A stretch of DNA of 64,000 bases, from contig PUQB01000254.1 of assembly GCA_003024785.1 (NCBI GenBank), positions 1 to 64,000 of the forward strand. The letters are read 5' to 3'. The DNA comes from Selaginella tamariscina (taxonomy: Eukaryota; Streptophyta; Lycopodiopsida; Selaginellales; Selaginellaceae). A program made the translations under genes and the position numbers. The notes beneath the pieces were generated by a model. The model searched no databases, was not told where the DNA came from, and saw nothing but the letters and a program-made list of their open reading frames with translations. The stretch's first letter is position 1. Every line of letters starts with the position of its first letter. Positions 23,380-36,913 of the stretch are shown here, piece after piece.

Positions 23380-23800
23380 ATGGAGGGATAAACTTACTAA
23401 GTTAAAGATAATAACATGGTTAAGGGTCATTAAATAGTTATTGATAAACCTGGGATATTAAAGGAATAAATTCATTAAATTAAGAATAGGTTCTAGCTTA
23501 GAAATAAACTCACCAAATTAAGGATAACAACTTGGTTAAAGGTTTAACTTATGAATAAACTCACTAGATTAAAGATAATAACTAAGTTAAGGATTATTAA
23601 ATAGTTAAGCCTTAGTAAACTTATAAAATTACCACAATTGGGTCAAGGATCCAACTTAAAAACAAACTCATTAGACTAAGGATAACAACTAGGTTAAGGT
23701 TCCAATTTAAGATAAACTCACCATGTTAAAGATAATAATTGAGTTTAATTAATTAATAAACTATTATTAAATAATTAAACTCAACATGTGTACTAATGTT
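23380..23800 (+). repeat. Degenerate tandem array, AAACTCAC-TTAAGGATAATAAC unit, locus 1
   Basis: Units of about 60 bp vary around AATAAACTCACTAAATTAAG followed by GATAACAACTTGGTTAAGG. The array ends in TTATTAAATAATTAAACTCA and ATGTGTACTA. The same units and the same tail occur at 44,620-45,510. Confidence 0.75.
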
Positions 23801-24099
23801 CTTATATATTTAATTATATTAAGTGAGAGGTGCATTCACGAAGTGAACTTTGATTTGACAATCTTCATTGTTCAAACTAATTAAATCCAATAATTAGTTG
23901 AACAGTTTCATTAAGTAAGTTATGGTCTATTTGATTATTTAAATCTAACGATCAAGGTTTTTTGGATGCATTAGATAACACTTGATTCTACCCCAAGTTT
24001 GACTTTCAAAGAGACATCAGACTCACTAGCTCAACTATCCATAATAGTCAAATCTTACTTCGTAATAACAACAATTCATTGAGTAAGCTAACTCATTCT

Positions 24100-24430
24100 C
24101 AAAAGTCTTTTATAAATTTTTTGAAAATTGAGTAAACTCAGAAACTTTCAAATGGACACACCTAATCTGCATATAGCTAACTTCTAATAATAGGTCTTAA
24201 TATGTCTCACTTAGTAAATCACATACTGTATGAAATGATAACCATTAGATATTTTTACTAAATGTTTAATGGTAGAAACACATATCATATGGCCATGTGT
24301 CATGGCCATGCTATGTATCATGATGTAATTAATGATGTCCAAGTTTGATTTGAAATTTGTGATTCGTCACTTTTGGGTGACATATTATTACTTTTAAATG
24401 GCACATTGTCATTCTTTTTTTAAAAATTCA
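24100..24430 (+). repeat. Dispersed AT-rich repeat X, copy 2
   Basis: Matches the minus strand of 1-250 and the plus strand of 43,790-44,170 across about 300 bp, including AATGGACACACCTAATCTGC and CTATGTATCATGATGTAATT. It lies close to a tandem array of the AAACTCAC unit, as does copy 3. Confidence 0.7.
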
Positions 24431-25835
24431 GGATTATAATATGTGAGACATTTTACATTCCATATCATTTTGATGAATTTATGTTCATAATTAGGAATCA
24501 AACCAAAACACTAAGAAACAAGATAAAGAAGATTAACAAAAAGTTTTAAATATTTCATATTAAAATAATAAGTTGAAATACAAAAAAAAATTAAATTAAT
24601 GATAATTTTTTAAGAATGAGGTGGCAAAAAGGTTTCCAAAATACTAAAAAATAATGGTGAGGATGTGCAAATAAAAGAATATTAGTCTTTTTAGAATGTA
24701 TTGATTTAGAGAATATGTAATTAATCCAAAGTGTTCACCACTTTAGTTATAAAGGTGATGATCAAGGGCAAAAGTAAGTGCAATGTGTTAAGCAAATTTT
24801 TAGAATGGTTAAATAAGGTTCATAAGACAATTCATTTAATCATTTAAAGTAATCTCAAGCAAATGTATAGTTAAACATTAATATTTAACACAACAAATTT
24901 TAATAACACCAAACTAAACTCATTTTAATATGATTCATGAAGAACCATTTAGAATTAGTTTTGCATATAAAGGAGTATACTTGTATTGTACAAGTCTATA
25001 TTGAATAAATACTTAAGTTTATTAAAAGAGGATCTTTAAAATAAATTTTATTTAGATATACTTTGATTTTGTTCAAAAGTTGATTTTTATAGCAATAATA
25101 ATGTGTTATATATCACATAAGCAACCAATACTTCATGATTCTTCTTAAAAGATTTAAGAAGGTATATTCTTAACTTAGTCTTTGGTAGTGTTAATTATTT
25201 TAATGGAAACATAATTTTAGTCTAGCACTATTTTTTTCATATTATTATTTTTAAACTTTCTCCTTTTTTATAAAATAATTTTATAATTATTATATATATT
25301 TCTCTTTTATTTAAATTGATGTCTTGATACTTTCTTTTTAATCAATCTCTTACAATAAACAACTCTCTTTATATTCCTTCCTAATTATATTCCATCTTTC
25401 ATACCATTCTTTTTTTATTATTTTCTCAAATTTTTTAGTTTTCCCTTATCTTTATTAAATTTTCCTTTTTTCCATTCTTTCTTTAATTTTTTATTTCTTT
25501 AAATATTTTAATTTTAAACGAAGACTTTACAAAAAGGAATTTAAAAAAATTAAGGTTGAAGAATAAAATATTATATTATACATTCAATAAGCACTCTTTT
25601 TCTATTAGTAGCTAGGGTAGTAGACGGTCTCGCCCCAAGGACTAGAATTATTGTGTTAACATTGGAGAACCTGCGAGAGCCACAGTTAACATCTCGGTGT
25701 TATTCTAATTTGTCATACTAAACCACTTAATTTTGAAAAGGAATATCAATCTACCGTTGACCAATGTTAACTTGACATTAATCAATATTAATTAGTTGCT
25801 TATTAAAGTTGATTAGCATTGATTATTTAAGTTTG
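24431..25835. other. AT-rich DNA, no gene recognised
   Basis: Mostly A/T runs, with long T-rich stretches at 25,200-25,520. A less AT-rich patch near 25,610-25,720 contains two GTTAAC palindromes, but I see no gene or RNA in it. Confidence 0.6.
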
Positions 25836-28800
25836 TGAGAGTTCGAAATATAGAAATGTGCATGTTGTATTAACCCAAACCCTAACTTATATATAGAAGT
25901 GAGTGATTTAAATTAAAATCAATTCAACTATCAAAATCCCACTATGTTAATAATAATATATGGCATTGTAGTTGTACACCTTGACCTTACATCATCCCCT
26001 CCTTTCGAAAGGATGGAAGATTGTTAGGGTTTTTTTGATAAATGGGCCCAAATTTGAAGAAGAAACATTAGGAGGAGGCATTAGTGGATCTATAGGCGGC
26101 ACAATTTGTTCTTGACCCCGTTGCACGAGATGCTTCAGGCGTTGCACATGTACAATGTTTGAAGGATCAAGTTGAATGTCATGCTGAACCTCATAAACTT
26201 GCGGCACTACCTACTAATAAGCAGTATGGCTAATCAAGTTCTTTTTCTTCAACAATGAAATGATCGTAACATGATCACCTTCCAACAATAAGAATCATGC
26301 AAGTAGACATGGAGTTCTCAAAACCCCAAGTCACTGCTAGACACTCCTTCTTTATCGTGGAGTAATTCACCTCTACTAATTACAACATATAATTGATGTA
26401 TGCAATAGGATGATGTTGACCAAGCACATTTGTACTCTCTTCCATCAACAAGCTCCCAAGATCAATGTTAAAAACATCCATGCACAAGATAAATGGACAA
26501 ATGCAATTAGGGTACCCCAAAATTGGAGGAGTCATCAATAGCTCCTTAAGATCTGTAAACACATGCTCACGACCATGTAGTTCCTTAAACCAAATAAAAA
26601 ATGATGTTGACGACTTCAGCAATACCCACAATGGTGCAGTAAAATCCAAAAAATGATCAACAAAATGGTTAAGATATTGTACCTTACTAAGAGTGTTGCA
26701 CATCATTTACACACTGCAGTGTAGGGAATCTTAGAACTATGACAAGTTTATTAGAATCAACTTGCAAACCTTCACAAGAAATGCGATAGTCAAGATAAGT
26801 GATGTCCTTGGATCTAAACACACACTTATACCACTTCAACTTTAAACCAACTTCTCGCAACCAATCCAAAATTTTACGTACATCACAAATATGCTCCTCT
26901 CTCATTTCCTCCAAGTGGATCAAAACATCATCGATGAAGTTAATAATCACCTCCGGCATATCACAAAGAACCTTGTTAAAAAGTTGTTGAAGCATTGTTC
27001 AAACTAAAAGGCATCACTAAGAATTCATATAAGCCAAATGGTGTTCGAAAAATAATCTTGTAATGTTCATGTCGACTATTGGAACTTGCCAATATCCAGA
27101 AATAAGATTTAACTTAGTGCTCTAGTTGATTCAAAAGATCTGCAGTATAAGAAAGTGGATAAACATCTAGAATAGTACATCATTTAATAAATGATAATTG
27201 ATGCATAATCAAATGCTCCCATTTAGCTTCGTCACAAAATGAGGTTTGCATGCCCAAGGACTTCAAGACTTCTGAATAACACTCTTCGTAAACATTTTCT
27301 TAATATTTTTTTACAAGATCTTGAGCTTCTTTGGTGATCAACACTAAATAAGTACCTTTATCGGCTTAGCATCCCCAATTGGAATAGGGTGATGTATTAC
27401 AATCTTGATCCCAAACAACAAGTCAAAGTTGAAAAAATTAAAATACTCCTTGAGTTGATCAATAGCTACATCATGACAATCATATGAGGAATCCAGAGAA
27501 GTAATGAAAGAGCATGAAGAAAAGACAAAAAAAAATAAGGGTGAAACAAAAGTGATTGAAGTAGAGGTAGAAGTAAACGAACAAAGTGAATATAAGTAAA
27601 AGGAATGAAAGAAAAATGAGGGAGAGTCAAACAAGGGGAGACTTTTCAAAGTCACACAGCATGATTGCGAGTTAACTAATCCACACCAAGAATAAAATAA
27701 AAAGCTTAACTCGACACCACCCGCAAAGATTGAAGCTCAAACTCATAATTGTTTACTCAAATGATTATATCAATCTCATTATGTGAACAAGCATGAGTGT
27801 GTTTGTTGCCATAGATTGACTCTATTGCATAGTGCAAATAAAGACGGCAACATGTAGGAACAAACTAAGGAATAAAAGACAAATTTGAGCCTATATAAAT
27901 CAACACAAAAATAAAAACATAATGTGTCATGTTACCAAATTGAGCTTAGAAAGTAAATACATGATGAACTAATGCCAAGTGAATCCCTTAATGATACTCC
28001 TGAAAGAAAGACGAAGGGGTCACCAACTTATTTACACAAAGACCCTACTTTACTCGTGAGATTCTTCATTTCCTAAAAAATCTATCGTATCAAGACCTTC
28101 CACTATAGTGACACTAATCAGACGTTGTTGATGCTAAGGCTTCCATCGAGAACACCAATTGGAAATTGTCAATAGTGTCGATATGTGTGTCCAACCCCAT
28201 CACACGCTTAACAACAAATTGCACGTCCCGTCCAGTCCATGGCCCAACCTTGTCATAATACACGGGTAGCAACAATATCAACCTCCATTAGAGCAAGACC
28301 ATCCCTAAAATAAAGTGGAACTAGAGCATGCAAAATTGTAAGTGGGAGAGGCAATGTCTCATATCGTTGTGCTAGTTGTAGAGGCATTGTTGATGCCAAT
28401 GCCTCCATCCCAAAAATGGAGGATGCCAATTAAGAAATTATCAACAGTGCCAATACGTGTGTCCAACCTCATCACACCCCAATAATAAATTGTATGTCTC
28501 CATCCACGTCCATGGCCCCAACCTTGTCCTGGTACATGAGTAGCAACAACATTAACTTCCATTGGGGCAGGACCATTCCTAAAAATAAAGTGGAACTAGA
28601 GCATGCAAAGCTACAAGTGGGAGAGGCAATGTCTCATATCATTGTGCTAGCTGTAGAACATCTAGAGCTAATGCATGCACAAGCCCCACAGGGTCTTGAC
28701 AAAGTGTTGGCCACAACATACCTAACTAAATTTGCTCCAACATGCTAGGCTTTACATGAAGCAAAAGACTCTAAAAGCAAACACTAAATTACATCACCAA

Positions 28801-29492
28801 CTCAGACAACTCTTAATAAATACGATGCAATTGTTAAAAAGCATTGTCATAGTCATTAGCATGCTCAAATGTCCATTTGCATATCGCTAGAAGAGTACTT
28901 TAATCCCCACGGTTGTGTGTCCAAACCATTATATACCATTGCAACATTATCACTTGACGACAAATAAGAAACTTGAGCAAATACCAAGCATCATCACAAG
29001 AATGATATGTGACAATCACTGTAAAGTGATCAAACCAATCATATACATCATTCTTAAGACGTTCATAAAAGAAATCTGGTTGGACTTGAAAATTTGTAAT
29101 ATAAACATGAGGAGTAACACCATGTATTATGAATGCCATTATCAATTGAGTTTGATTCTTCAACTACACCTGTATAGCATCTAGTAATTGCATAAATATT
29201 CATAAACAAAATATTTGCCTATTACATGATCTATAAGAGAAAAAAGGATTTAGACAATGAAAAATTTAAATTAAAAAAATAAAGAAGATCTATTTAAAAT
29301 AAACACAAATTTAAATATCCATAAGGACAATTAAAAATGCCCCTCATCTCCACTAATATAAGAGTTTGGAATTTAAAAAATGGTACATATTATATTAGCC
29401 CAAAATCCTAAATTGAAATGAGTCAAAAAGCTATCAAATCATCATTAGTTAATAATAGTATATGGAATTATAGCAATACATCTGTACCTACA
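25836..29492 (-). mobile_element. Old compact Ty3/gypsy element with very short LTRs (fossil)
   Basis: Short LTR-like ends (about 25,836-25,991 and 29,359-29,492) flank remains that read on the minus strand in the order gag, reverse transcriptase, RNase H and integrase tail. Gag shows NDVYDWFDHFTVIV near 29,070. RT shows INFIDDVLIHLEE near 26,930. RNase H shows PFILCMDVFNIDLGSLL near 26,490. A PQVYEVQHD segment near 26,190 matches the integrase tail. A purine tract (GGAGGGGATGA on the minus strand) adjoins the LTR at 25,992. These match the element at 33,681-38,621, but with much divergence. It is heavily broken, with over twenty interruptions and parts missing. Confidence 0.8.
28115..28655 (+). 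repeat. Tandem duplication of about 270 bp inside the old element
   Basis: 28,115-28,380 and 28,385-28,655 are direct copies, about 85% alike, sharing TGTCCAACC-CATCACAC, CCATGGCCC and ATAAAGTGGAACTAGAGCAT. The duplicated part corresponds to the gag end of the fossil. Confidence 0.75.
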
Positions 29493-30033
29493 AATTCATT
29501 TTAAATATTAGCGATTCATAAATTATTATTGATGAGAATCGATTCTTAGCTGGTTCAGATTTCTCAAATCTGGTAGATTTGTGGATTTAAACTGAGTTAA
29601 TAGTTAATTAAAGTTTTCCTAATTGAATGGCATATCTGTGATGTATTCAACAACAATGTGTGAATATAAGACAATTTAATCTTCAAAAATCACTATGAGA
29701 ATTTTGTCATTGACAATGCAACAACGAATGGATGTTAACTATTCATATTTAGAATATATCTACTACGATATTATTCAAGTCATAACAGAAGTCAACGAAA
29801 CTACTGATTAATAGTATTCTAGTATTTATTTAATTCTAATAAATTCTCTCACCACAAATCGGAAAATGTTGAAGGTATTGTAGACCAATTCTTTAAGTAA
29901 AATTAGCAATAGATTTATCAAAAGACATTCCTGGACACTTCTAGTCGATGAAATCCACTTCCACATAAGCGAAAATGCGACACTTAGGCCCCACTGGGTA
30001 TAGACTCACCAATTGCGACTTTGACCTTCACAT
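29493..30033. other. AT-rich DNA upstream of a VWA/Cache gene
   Basis: No coding region is supported. The last 100 bases carry the region expected to hold the promoter and leader of the gene starting at 30,034 or 30,070, but I find no clear TATA box. Confidence 0.5.
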
Positions 30034-32485
30034 ATGAATCATTTTCTTCCCGTAACCCTGAGAAATACCATGATTCGTGTAAAGCCAGTGCTATGGTTAC
30101 ACATACTCTGTCTACTACAATTGGTGCATTCGCAGAACAATAAAATTAAAGATCTTCTGGATTTAACGGACTTTCAGGTGCAGGAAATCGCCAATCAAGC
30201 TGTTTCAAATCTTGGACATATTTGTGGTAATTCTTCTCTCTCTCTATATATATATACTATATGTATCCTATGCTTATCTAAATTATGTATACTCGTCTTT
30301 AACATCGAGGGTAGAGACATACGTTATAATCTTTTATTAAAGTCCTGATTAACTTATAGTTTAAAACAGGTTATACATGGTTTTACACTATATATTGCTT
30401 TCTAAAACGAAATCAAGTCCTTACCAATATACATATGTACACGCACAACACAACACACACACGTGCCGCATGTGCATTTGCCATTTAAATAATATTGATT
30501 TATTTAAATATAAATGACATTTGTTATTTGCAGATTCGTTAGTAAAATGCACACCAAGTACATGCATGAGGCAAGCTTGTATGCCACAAGGGAGAAATGA
30601 AATCCAATCCTTGACATTCTTAAATGTAAGCAAAAATCCAGGCTGCTGCAGTTCCTGCCACCAGTTACGTGTTTCAACAACAAATTCTTATATCAGGTTA
30701 TTTGGAGCACACACATCCGCGTCTGTGTGTGCATGTGTTTCAAGGAAACACACAGAAAATGTTCTAAGATTTTTATTATAACGAATGTAGGATATCGCCT
30801 TTGGCATTGGAAGGCAATTACGAATTCCAGAAATCTATTTGTGCTCAGAAGCCACTTAATCAGAAACTAGAAGAGACCTGGAAAAGTAGAGGAGAGCCGA
30901 ACAAGGCCTGGGTATTCTTTGGAGCTGCCGAGGGATATCTCTATACGTTCCAGGGAGAGTATGTATCTCACACACACAGACGCATAGATAGATAAGATAC
31001 TTATTTAATTATTATACATTGTACAGGATTTTCTTGATGACCAGTGCTCAAACTATGACCCAAGAAGAAGACCATGGTACATTAATATGCTTGCCGTGGT
31101 AAAGTCTTTATACATTCTCATGGATACTTCAACCTCCATGAGCAATCCCGTTGAACCTTTATCATCAAGTTCATGCTCAGACGTTGTTAAGACGATTTTA
31201 ATGGAACTCTTAAACACGCTTACCAATGGCGATCAAGTGGTTATTTCAACAATCAGTGGTGAACTCATTGGAGCCCGGTATGTTCTACAAACAGAGTGTG
31301 TGTGTGTTCTTAGTTACAAATGCAGGTTTCAGTTTCATTGCAAGGCATTGATAGTTCTCAAAATCAATCGGATATTATATCTTTAAAGGAAGCTGTTAAG
31401 AAGATAAAAGTTGATAACAAGCAAAATGATGTGAAACAAGCCCTTTCAAAAGCTCTCCAATTCTTCAAGACGACTACTGACCTAAAGGTAAAAAAAACAT
31501 ACACATACATTATGTACACATACTTTAACATATGGGATAATACATAGGTATTACTCGTCTTCACAGCGGACAATTTGCTAGCAATCTGAATTTTACGGAT
31601 ATGAGCCCCGTGCTAGGAGAGCTGAATGAAGCAAATGTTGCAGTTTTCCTTTATAGGATCGGATACGACAGCTCTAATGATGCACTTAACTAAAATGCAA
31701 CAACGTGAACATGACATTTGAGATTATTAAAGACGAGGATAACCCTCTGTGGAAAGTGCAAAGCTACCTAACTATATTGCTTGGATTCGATTTGTTAGTG
31801 TTCAGAAGAGACCTGTTTGGGTACCAGTGTACGATGATAGATCCGGACTTGGAAATGTCACCACTTCAGCATATCCAGGTATTCTTACACTCGTACGATA
31901 AGTATGCACTACACATGTGCGTGTGAGAGAGATAATAGCGCTTAACTGGTTGGCTAATTTTTTTCAGCGTTTGATGCAAACCAGCGACTAATAGGAGTAG
32001 CAGCTATAGATATAATCGTGGACTCGATGATGAAGGAGAACGGGCTGCAAGAGGCTGTTTATAACAGAAGTGCTACTCCATCACGTCAACAAGCTTTTTC
32101 CAACCAAAACCAGTTAAGCATTTCTGAGTGTGTGTGTACATGTGTGCTCGTATATCTGCGTGTGTATAAACACGTTATCTCAGGTGACTGTGCATGAAAG
32201 TTCAAATTGCACGGTATTCAGCTCACTCCTGTTTGTCAAAAAAAGGCTTACAAGCTCAATCTCGGACTATGTTTGTTGTGAAAGCAACTGTTCTTCTGTA
32301 GACACACTGATCACATTACCAGTGTCGCGGCTGCTATCTCCACTGTAGCCGCTGTTCTTGTTTTCGCTATAGTTTTGGTCGTTATTTTGAAGAAAAGAAG
32401 GCGTAGAAAACTAGTAGAAAGTATGTTAAGTTTAAATAAGAAGCCGGAGTGGATTACACCAGATACATCACCATTTAGTAAGTGA
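30034..32485 (+). pseudogene. VWA/Cache single-pass membrane protein gene, copy A (frameshifted)
   Basis: Eight exons are visible: 30,034-30,226; 30,534-30,696; 30,791-30,958; 31,027-31,277; 31,326-31,497; 31,548-31,878; 31,978-32,113; 32,184-32,485, all with GT-AG introns. The likelier start is 30,070, giving a clean signal peptide (MIRVKPVLWLHILCLLQLVHS). A cysteine-rich segment follows, then a VWA_N-like part ending YDPRRRPWY, a VWA domain with MIDAS start DTSTSMSN, a Cache-like part (WKV-SY ... GVAAIDIIV), one transmembrane helix and a basic tail ending DTSPFSK. The plan is that of alpha2delta and CACHD1 proteins, which act at the cell surface. One-base shifts, relative to the paralogue at 57.85 kb, occur near the ends of exons 3, 4 and 7, twice or more in exon 6, and before the membrane helix. 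This is a recent pseudogene or an indel-rich assembly. Confidence 0.8.
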
Positions 32486-33680
32486 CGAAGTTATTCTTGG
32501 CGTATATTAAGTGTATTTAAGTTGTTTAATTGATTTCTAGAGTTTGCTTAAGAAATAAGTTGATGTAATATTTTTATTCTCTCGAGTTCAACACACGTAT
32601 GCATAATGTATAAATAAGTTGCTGATATTACTAAATAAGTTGCTGATGTCCAGAGTATAAAAATATACTGTAATTTAGAAAGATTACATATGAAACTTCA
32701 TTTTTTTATTAAAATAATCAAATTGAAATTCCTTAAAACAACTTAATGAAATCCCTTTTACTTGATTTTATCATTTATATAAATTTCATTTTAATCATTA
32801 ACATAAAATATATTATTAACTTTTGTCTTACTGATCGTGACGTGTGAAATCTTTTCTTAAGTATTTAATTTGAATTTAAATCAATGTCTAGATTGTTGAC
32901 TATCATGTTTGATAGGAACTATGTGATTTACTTGATAAGAAAGTATACAAATCTTGGTAAAGGGTGCATTCTGGGGATAAAAATACAACGATCCACTGCA
33001 AGAAAATCAAAAAAGATGTCTCACTTGTCATCAAGTGCTGAAAAATTTTCCAGCTCTACGATAACAGGGAGGCTTTAAACATTATATTAAATAGCCCCAT
33101 GAAATAACTAGGTCTCACGCCTGCAGCCCTTGCAGTAACCATATATTTTGTATATACATATACGCGTGATTCGTATTCACATAAACATGTCCGTTTTATT
33201 TTATAGTGTAAAAGAGTGTATTTAGCTTTAATTTACTAATTAATATACATAAGGTAACATTGTTTACTTTGCATGGGTGCTCGTATATAATTCGTTAGTA
33301 TAACATTATATATATGAACATGGCCATGCAGAATATAGTATGCTCACGTTTGTTAAAGAATGGGCACATTAATCAAAGATTGATTATTACAAGTAAATAG
33401 TGAAGATGCATCATATGTCTTATATAGTTTACAATCAGATTGTACTAGAGTCTGAGTCCCAATCGCAATGTTCGGGCTAGAAATTGAGTCCAAACTCGCT
33501 ATCCAAATTAGAAAATGAGTCCAAGCTCACTATCTGGGCTAGAAACCGAGTCGGAGTTCAAACCGAGTATGAGCACACTGTATGACATAGACATCAATAC
33601 CATGTCTAAGTCAAATTCCAAACGCAACCTCGAGTGGGAGTTTTCAATTATTTGTTTACTAATTAATCATCAATATTAAT
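32486..33680. other. 3' flank of copy A and AT-rich DNA
   Basis: No gene is seen. The part 32,620-32,920 is similar to 56,090-56,370, downstream of the partial copy at 55.0 kb, which shows that a block larger than the gene was duplicated. Confidence 0.65.
33440..33570 (+). repeat. Degenerate short tandem repeat
   Basis: Three to four units of about 40 bp vary around GGGCTAGAAATTGAGTCCAA and ACTCGCTATC. Confidence 0.6.
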
Positions 33681-33908
33681 TGAAAGAGGCAGCTATATTA
33701 ATGAAAATGTGTGATATATTAGTTTACAAAAACCCTGCTTATATACAAGAGGCCTCCTGCCATGTGGCACACATGCGACACGTGACACTGACACATGGGG
33801 CCAGATCACCACCCATGTGTCACTACGCATGTGTGTATATACACATGCGTATATACGGTATGTTACCTAGTATATACGGTACGTATTATTAATATACAGT
33901 ATCTTACA
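33681..33908 (-). repeat. 3' LTR of the compact Ty3/gypsy element
   Basis: It matches 38,429-38,621 with an extra partial tandem duplication of a TATATACGGTA-type segment of about 30 bp. A purine tract (CAGAGGGGAGGATAG on the minus strand) adjoins it at 33,909-33,923. Confidence 0.9.
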
Positions 33909-33923
33909 CTATCCTCCCCTCTG
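33909..33923 (-). promoter_or_regulatory. Polypurine tract of the compact element
   Basis: On the minus strand CAGAGGGGAGGATAG directly precedes the LTR start TGTAAGATACTG. Confidence 0.8.
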
Positions 33924-36913
33924 CGGCTGTGTAGATGGTGATGGATCTGATGGTCCTGGATCCGTGTGAGCTGGGCCATCTAAGGTATGACCAAATGTAC
34001 TCAACGAGTCTCGAACGACAAAACCGTTTCATTCGAACCACGTGAACTATCTCAACCTCATGAGATCCCACCAACTGTACTTGATATACCTGAGGACCAA
34101 CCTTTCGGAGTACTCGGTAGGACCAAGCCACTTATGTAATAAACCAGTTGCAAGCCCAGGTGCAGTCAGCTTGGAAAACGTACCAGGACTAAGTCACCGT
34201 CAGCAAAATCTGGTGGAATTTGATGTCGTGCATTGTAAGAAGATTGCTGCATTTGAGCTCGACCAAGATGTTCAGCAGACTCTGCACGCAGAAGAGGCAA
34301 AACAGCATCCAAATGTCGAGCCCACATCTTTGCATCCTCGGCACGTGGCAGATTCGATGATAACCCCAATTCACTAGGCAACTTAGGATCATATCCATAC
34401 AATGCCTTGAATGGAGAGATACCAATCGAACTCTGAATGCCTGTTACATAAGCAAATCTCAAACATCGCAAATACCAATCCCAGTCCGTGATTGAAGTTC
34501 ACATACTTCGAGATCATACCCTTGAAGGTCCGATTCAATCGCTCCACCAAACCATCAGTTTGTGGATGATACGGAGAGGCAAATGAATGTTTTACCCCTA
34601 ACCTCTCACACAACACTCGGAATACCTCTGCAATGAAAGCGGGGCCATTGTCTGATAACATCCGCTCTGGACAAGAATGCTGCAAAACCACATTATCGAA
34701 CAGAAACAAAGCTGTTGACATGGCAGTTGCATCCGGAAGAGCACCAACCTCCACCCATCGAGTTAAATAATCGGATACAACAATGATGTACTGGTTACCT
34801 TGAGAAGAACGTGGAAAAGGTCCCATTAAATCCACTGCAATTAACTCAAAAGGGCGAGAGACATTGATGGATTCCAACACCCCATGGCCCGAGTCGTAGA
34901 GGAATTCCGAGTTTGACAAGTGGGACAACTTTGAATATACCTGATCACATCACCACGCATGCTGGCCAATAAAATGATCGGCGCAGCTTCTCCAACACTC
35001 GTTGGTGACCAAGATGACCTCCAACAATAGGTGAATCATGATATGCTCGAAGAAGGTGTGGAACATATGTAGAGGGTACAGCCAAACGCCATCTGTCCTC
35101 TGGATTTGTCCCAATAAAATACAATAAACCATCCTGAAGTCGAAACTGAGCATGATATTGTCGAAACCGAGGTTCGGAAGACGGATTTGCAAACGCATCG
35201 CGTAATTGCCTCGTCCATGGTTCATGTTTTTGAGCATCCTGCCACTGTTCCAAGGATGGTAAGTCGGCATCGAATACCTGAGGGGCTTGTATCAAACCGA
35301 ACTGCAGCTACTGCATGAGCAGGCAAAGTGGAATGGAGAGGGGTGCTCGAGAAAGTGCATCCGCATCCACCATTGTTCGCCCAGGCCTGTGCACCACCTT
35401 AAAGTTATATACCTGGAGACGTAATGCCCATCTGGCTACGCACCCACTAAATTCTTCCGTTTTAATAAGGAAGTGACAGCAGCATGATCACACTCCAAAA
35501 GTGTTTCACTCCCATGTAAGTAGGCATGAAGTCGTTCAAAACCCCAAACAGCAGCAAGGCATTCTTTTTCAGTAGTGGAATAATTCCTCTCAGCCGGCGT
35601 GAGTACTCGACTAATGTAAGCCACCGGGTGTCGAATTGAAGAATCCACAGCATCAGTTTGCATCAATACACCACCAATACCAACATCTGAGGCAATCTAC
35701 TCGTAAAATGAACGGACGAGTAAAATCTGGGGTAAGCAATGGTGGAGTTGTCAGGAACTCTTTTAACTGGTCAAATGCCTGCTGACACCTGCGAGTCCAC
35801 CTGAAAGATACCTGTGGACGAACTAACTCCCGAAGAGGGGCAGTTCGATCAGTGAGATGATCGATGAATCGACCCAAGTACTGCACCGTGCCCAAGAAAC
35901 GCTGGACTTCCTGTACGGGGACGAGGAGGGAACTCTCGAACAGCTCGCAACTTCATTGGATCCACCTGTAAACCCTCTCGAGATATACGGTAACCCAAGT
36001 AAGTGGTGTCGGTCGAACCAAACACACACTTTTCAAGTTTCAACTTCAGGCCAACTTCTCGAAATCGATCAAGAACGCGCCGTACATCACGAATGTGATC
36101 CTCCCAAGAACCAGACCCATGAATGAGCACATCGTCGATAAAATCGGCAGTGATATCAGGCATATCGGAAAGAAGCTCATCCATCATGCGTTGAAAGGTG
36201 GCAGGAGCTGAAGTCAATCCAAAAGGCATGACCAAAAACTCGTAAAGACCAAATGGTGTCCGGAAGGCCGTTTTTGGAATATCCTCCTCAGCCATAGGAA
36301 CCTGCCAATATCCTGATGCCAAATCCAACTTAGTAAACCATCGACTCTGACCCAAACGATCTAATAGATCGGCAGAGTTCGGAAGTGGATAGACATCTTT
36401 GATGGTAACATCGTTAAGAGGTCGGTAATCCACACAAAATCGGAGAGATCCATCAGGCTTGGGAACCAAATGAGGTTCACATGCCCATGGACTCCGTGAC
36501 GGACGACACACTCGTTTACCAATCATATCAGTAACAGCTGTTCGCATGGCTGATAACTCCTTTGGTGACCTGCGTCGAACCGGGACTTTGAAAGGCTTTG
36601 CATTGCCGGTGGGTATACAGTGTCGAGTCTTCACACGTGCACCTTGGGACAGATCAAATTTGAACAAACTTGCATACTGTTTCTTAAGTTGTTCGATGCA
36701 GTGTGCTCGACACTCAGGTGACGGATCCGGCATTTGAACCTGTTGAGATGAACACCACCCCAAGACCGGAATCAAAGGAGCTGTATGCGTGATACAAACA
36801 GCAACAAGCTTCTCTGGACGTAAAGGAACAGACTGCAAAGACACAGACTCCAAGCGTAATACAGGAGGAGAGAGTGAAAAATCACACATGTACCTTTCGA
36901 CTGCTTTAACCAA
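33924..36913 (-). mobile_element. pol region: RT, RNase H and integrase (fossil part)
   Basis: From high to low coordinates on the minus strand: RT with RFCVDYRPLNDVTIKD, LDLASGYWQVPM and ADFIDDVLIHG; RNase H with PFILRVDC and YSTTEKECLAAVWGFERL; an integrase zinc module with HDSPIVGGHLGHQRVLEKLR; integrase core with AVDLMGPFPRSSQGNQYIIV, ERMLSDNGPAF and SPYHPQTDGLVERLNRT; and a C-terminal YRVLRKVGPQVYQVQLV segment that fits the GPY/F module. No chromodomain is evident. Confidence 0.9.

Noticed and set aside
25610-25720. Less AT-rich patch resembling a tRNA
   Set aside because: No cloverleaf, no B-box of the usual form and no acceptor pairing could be found by eye.
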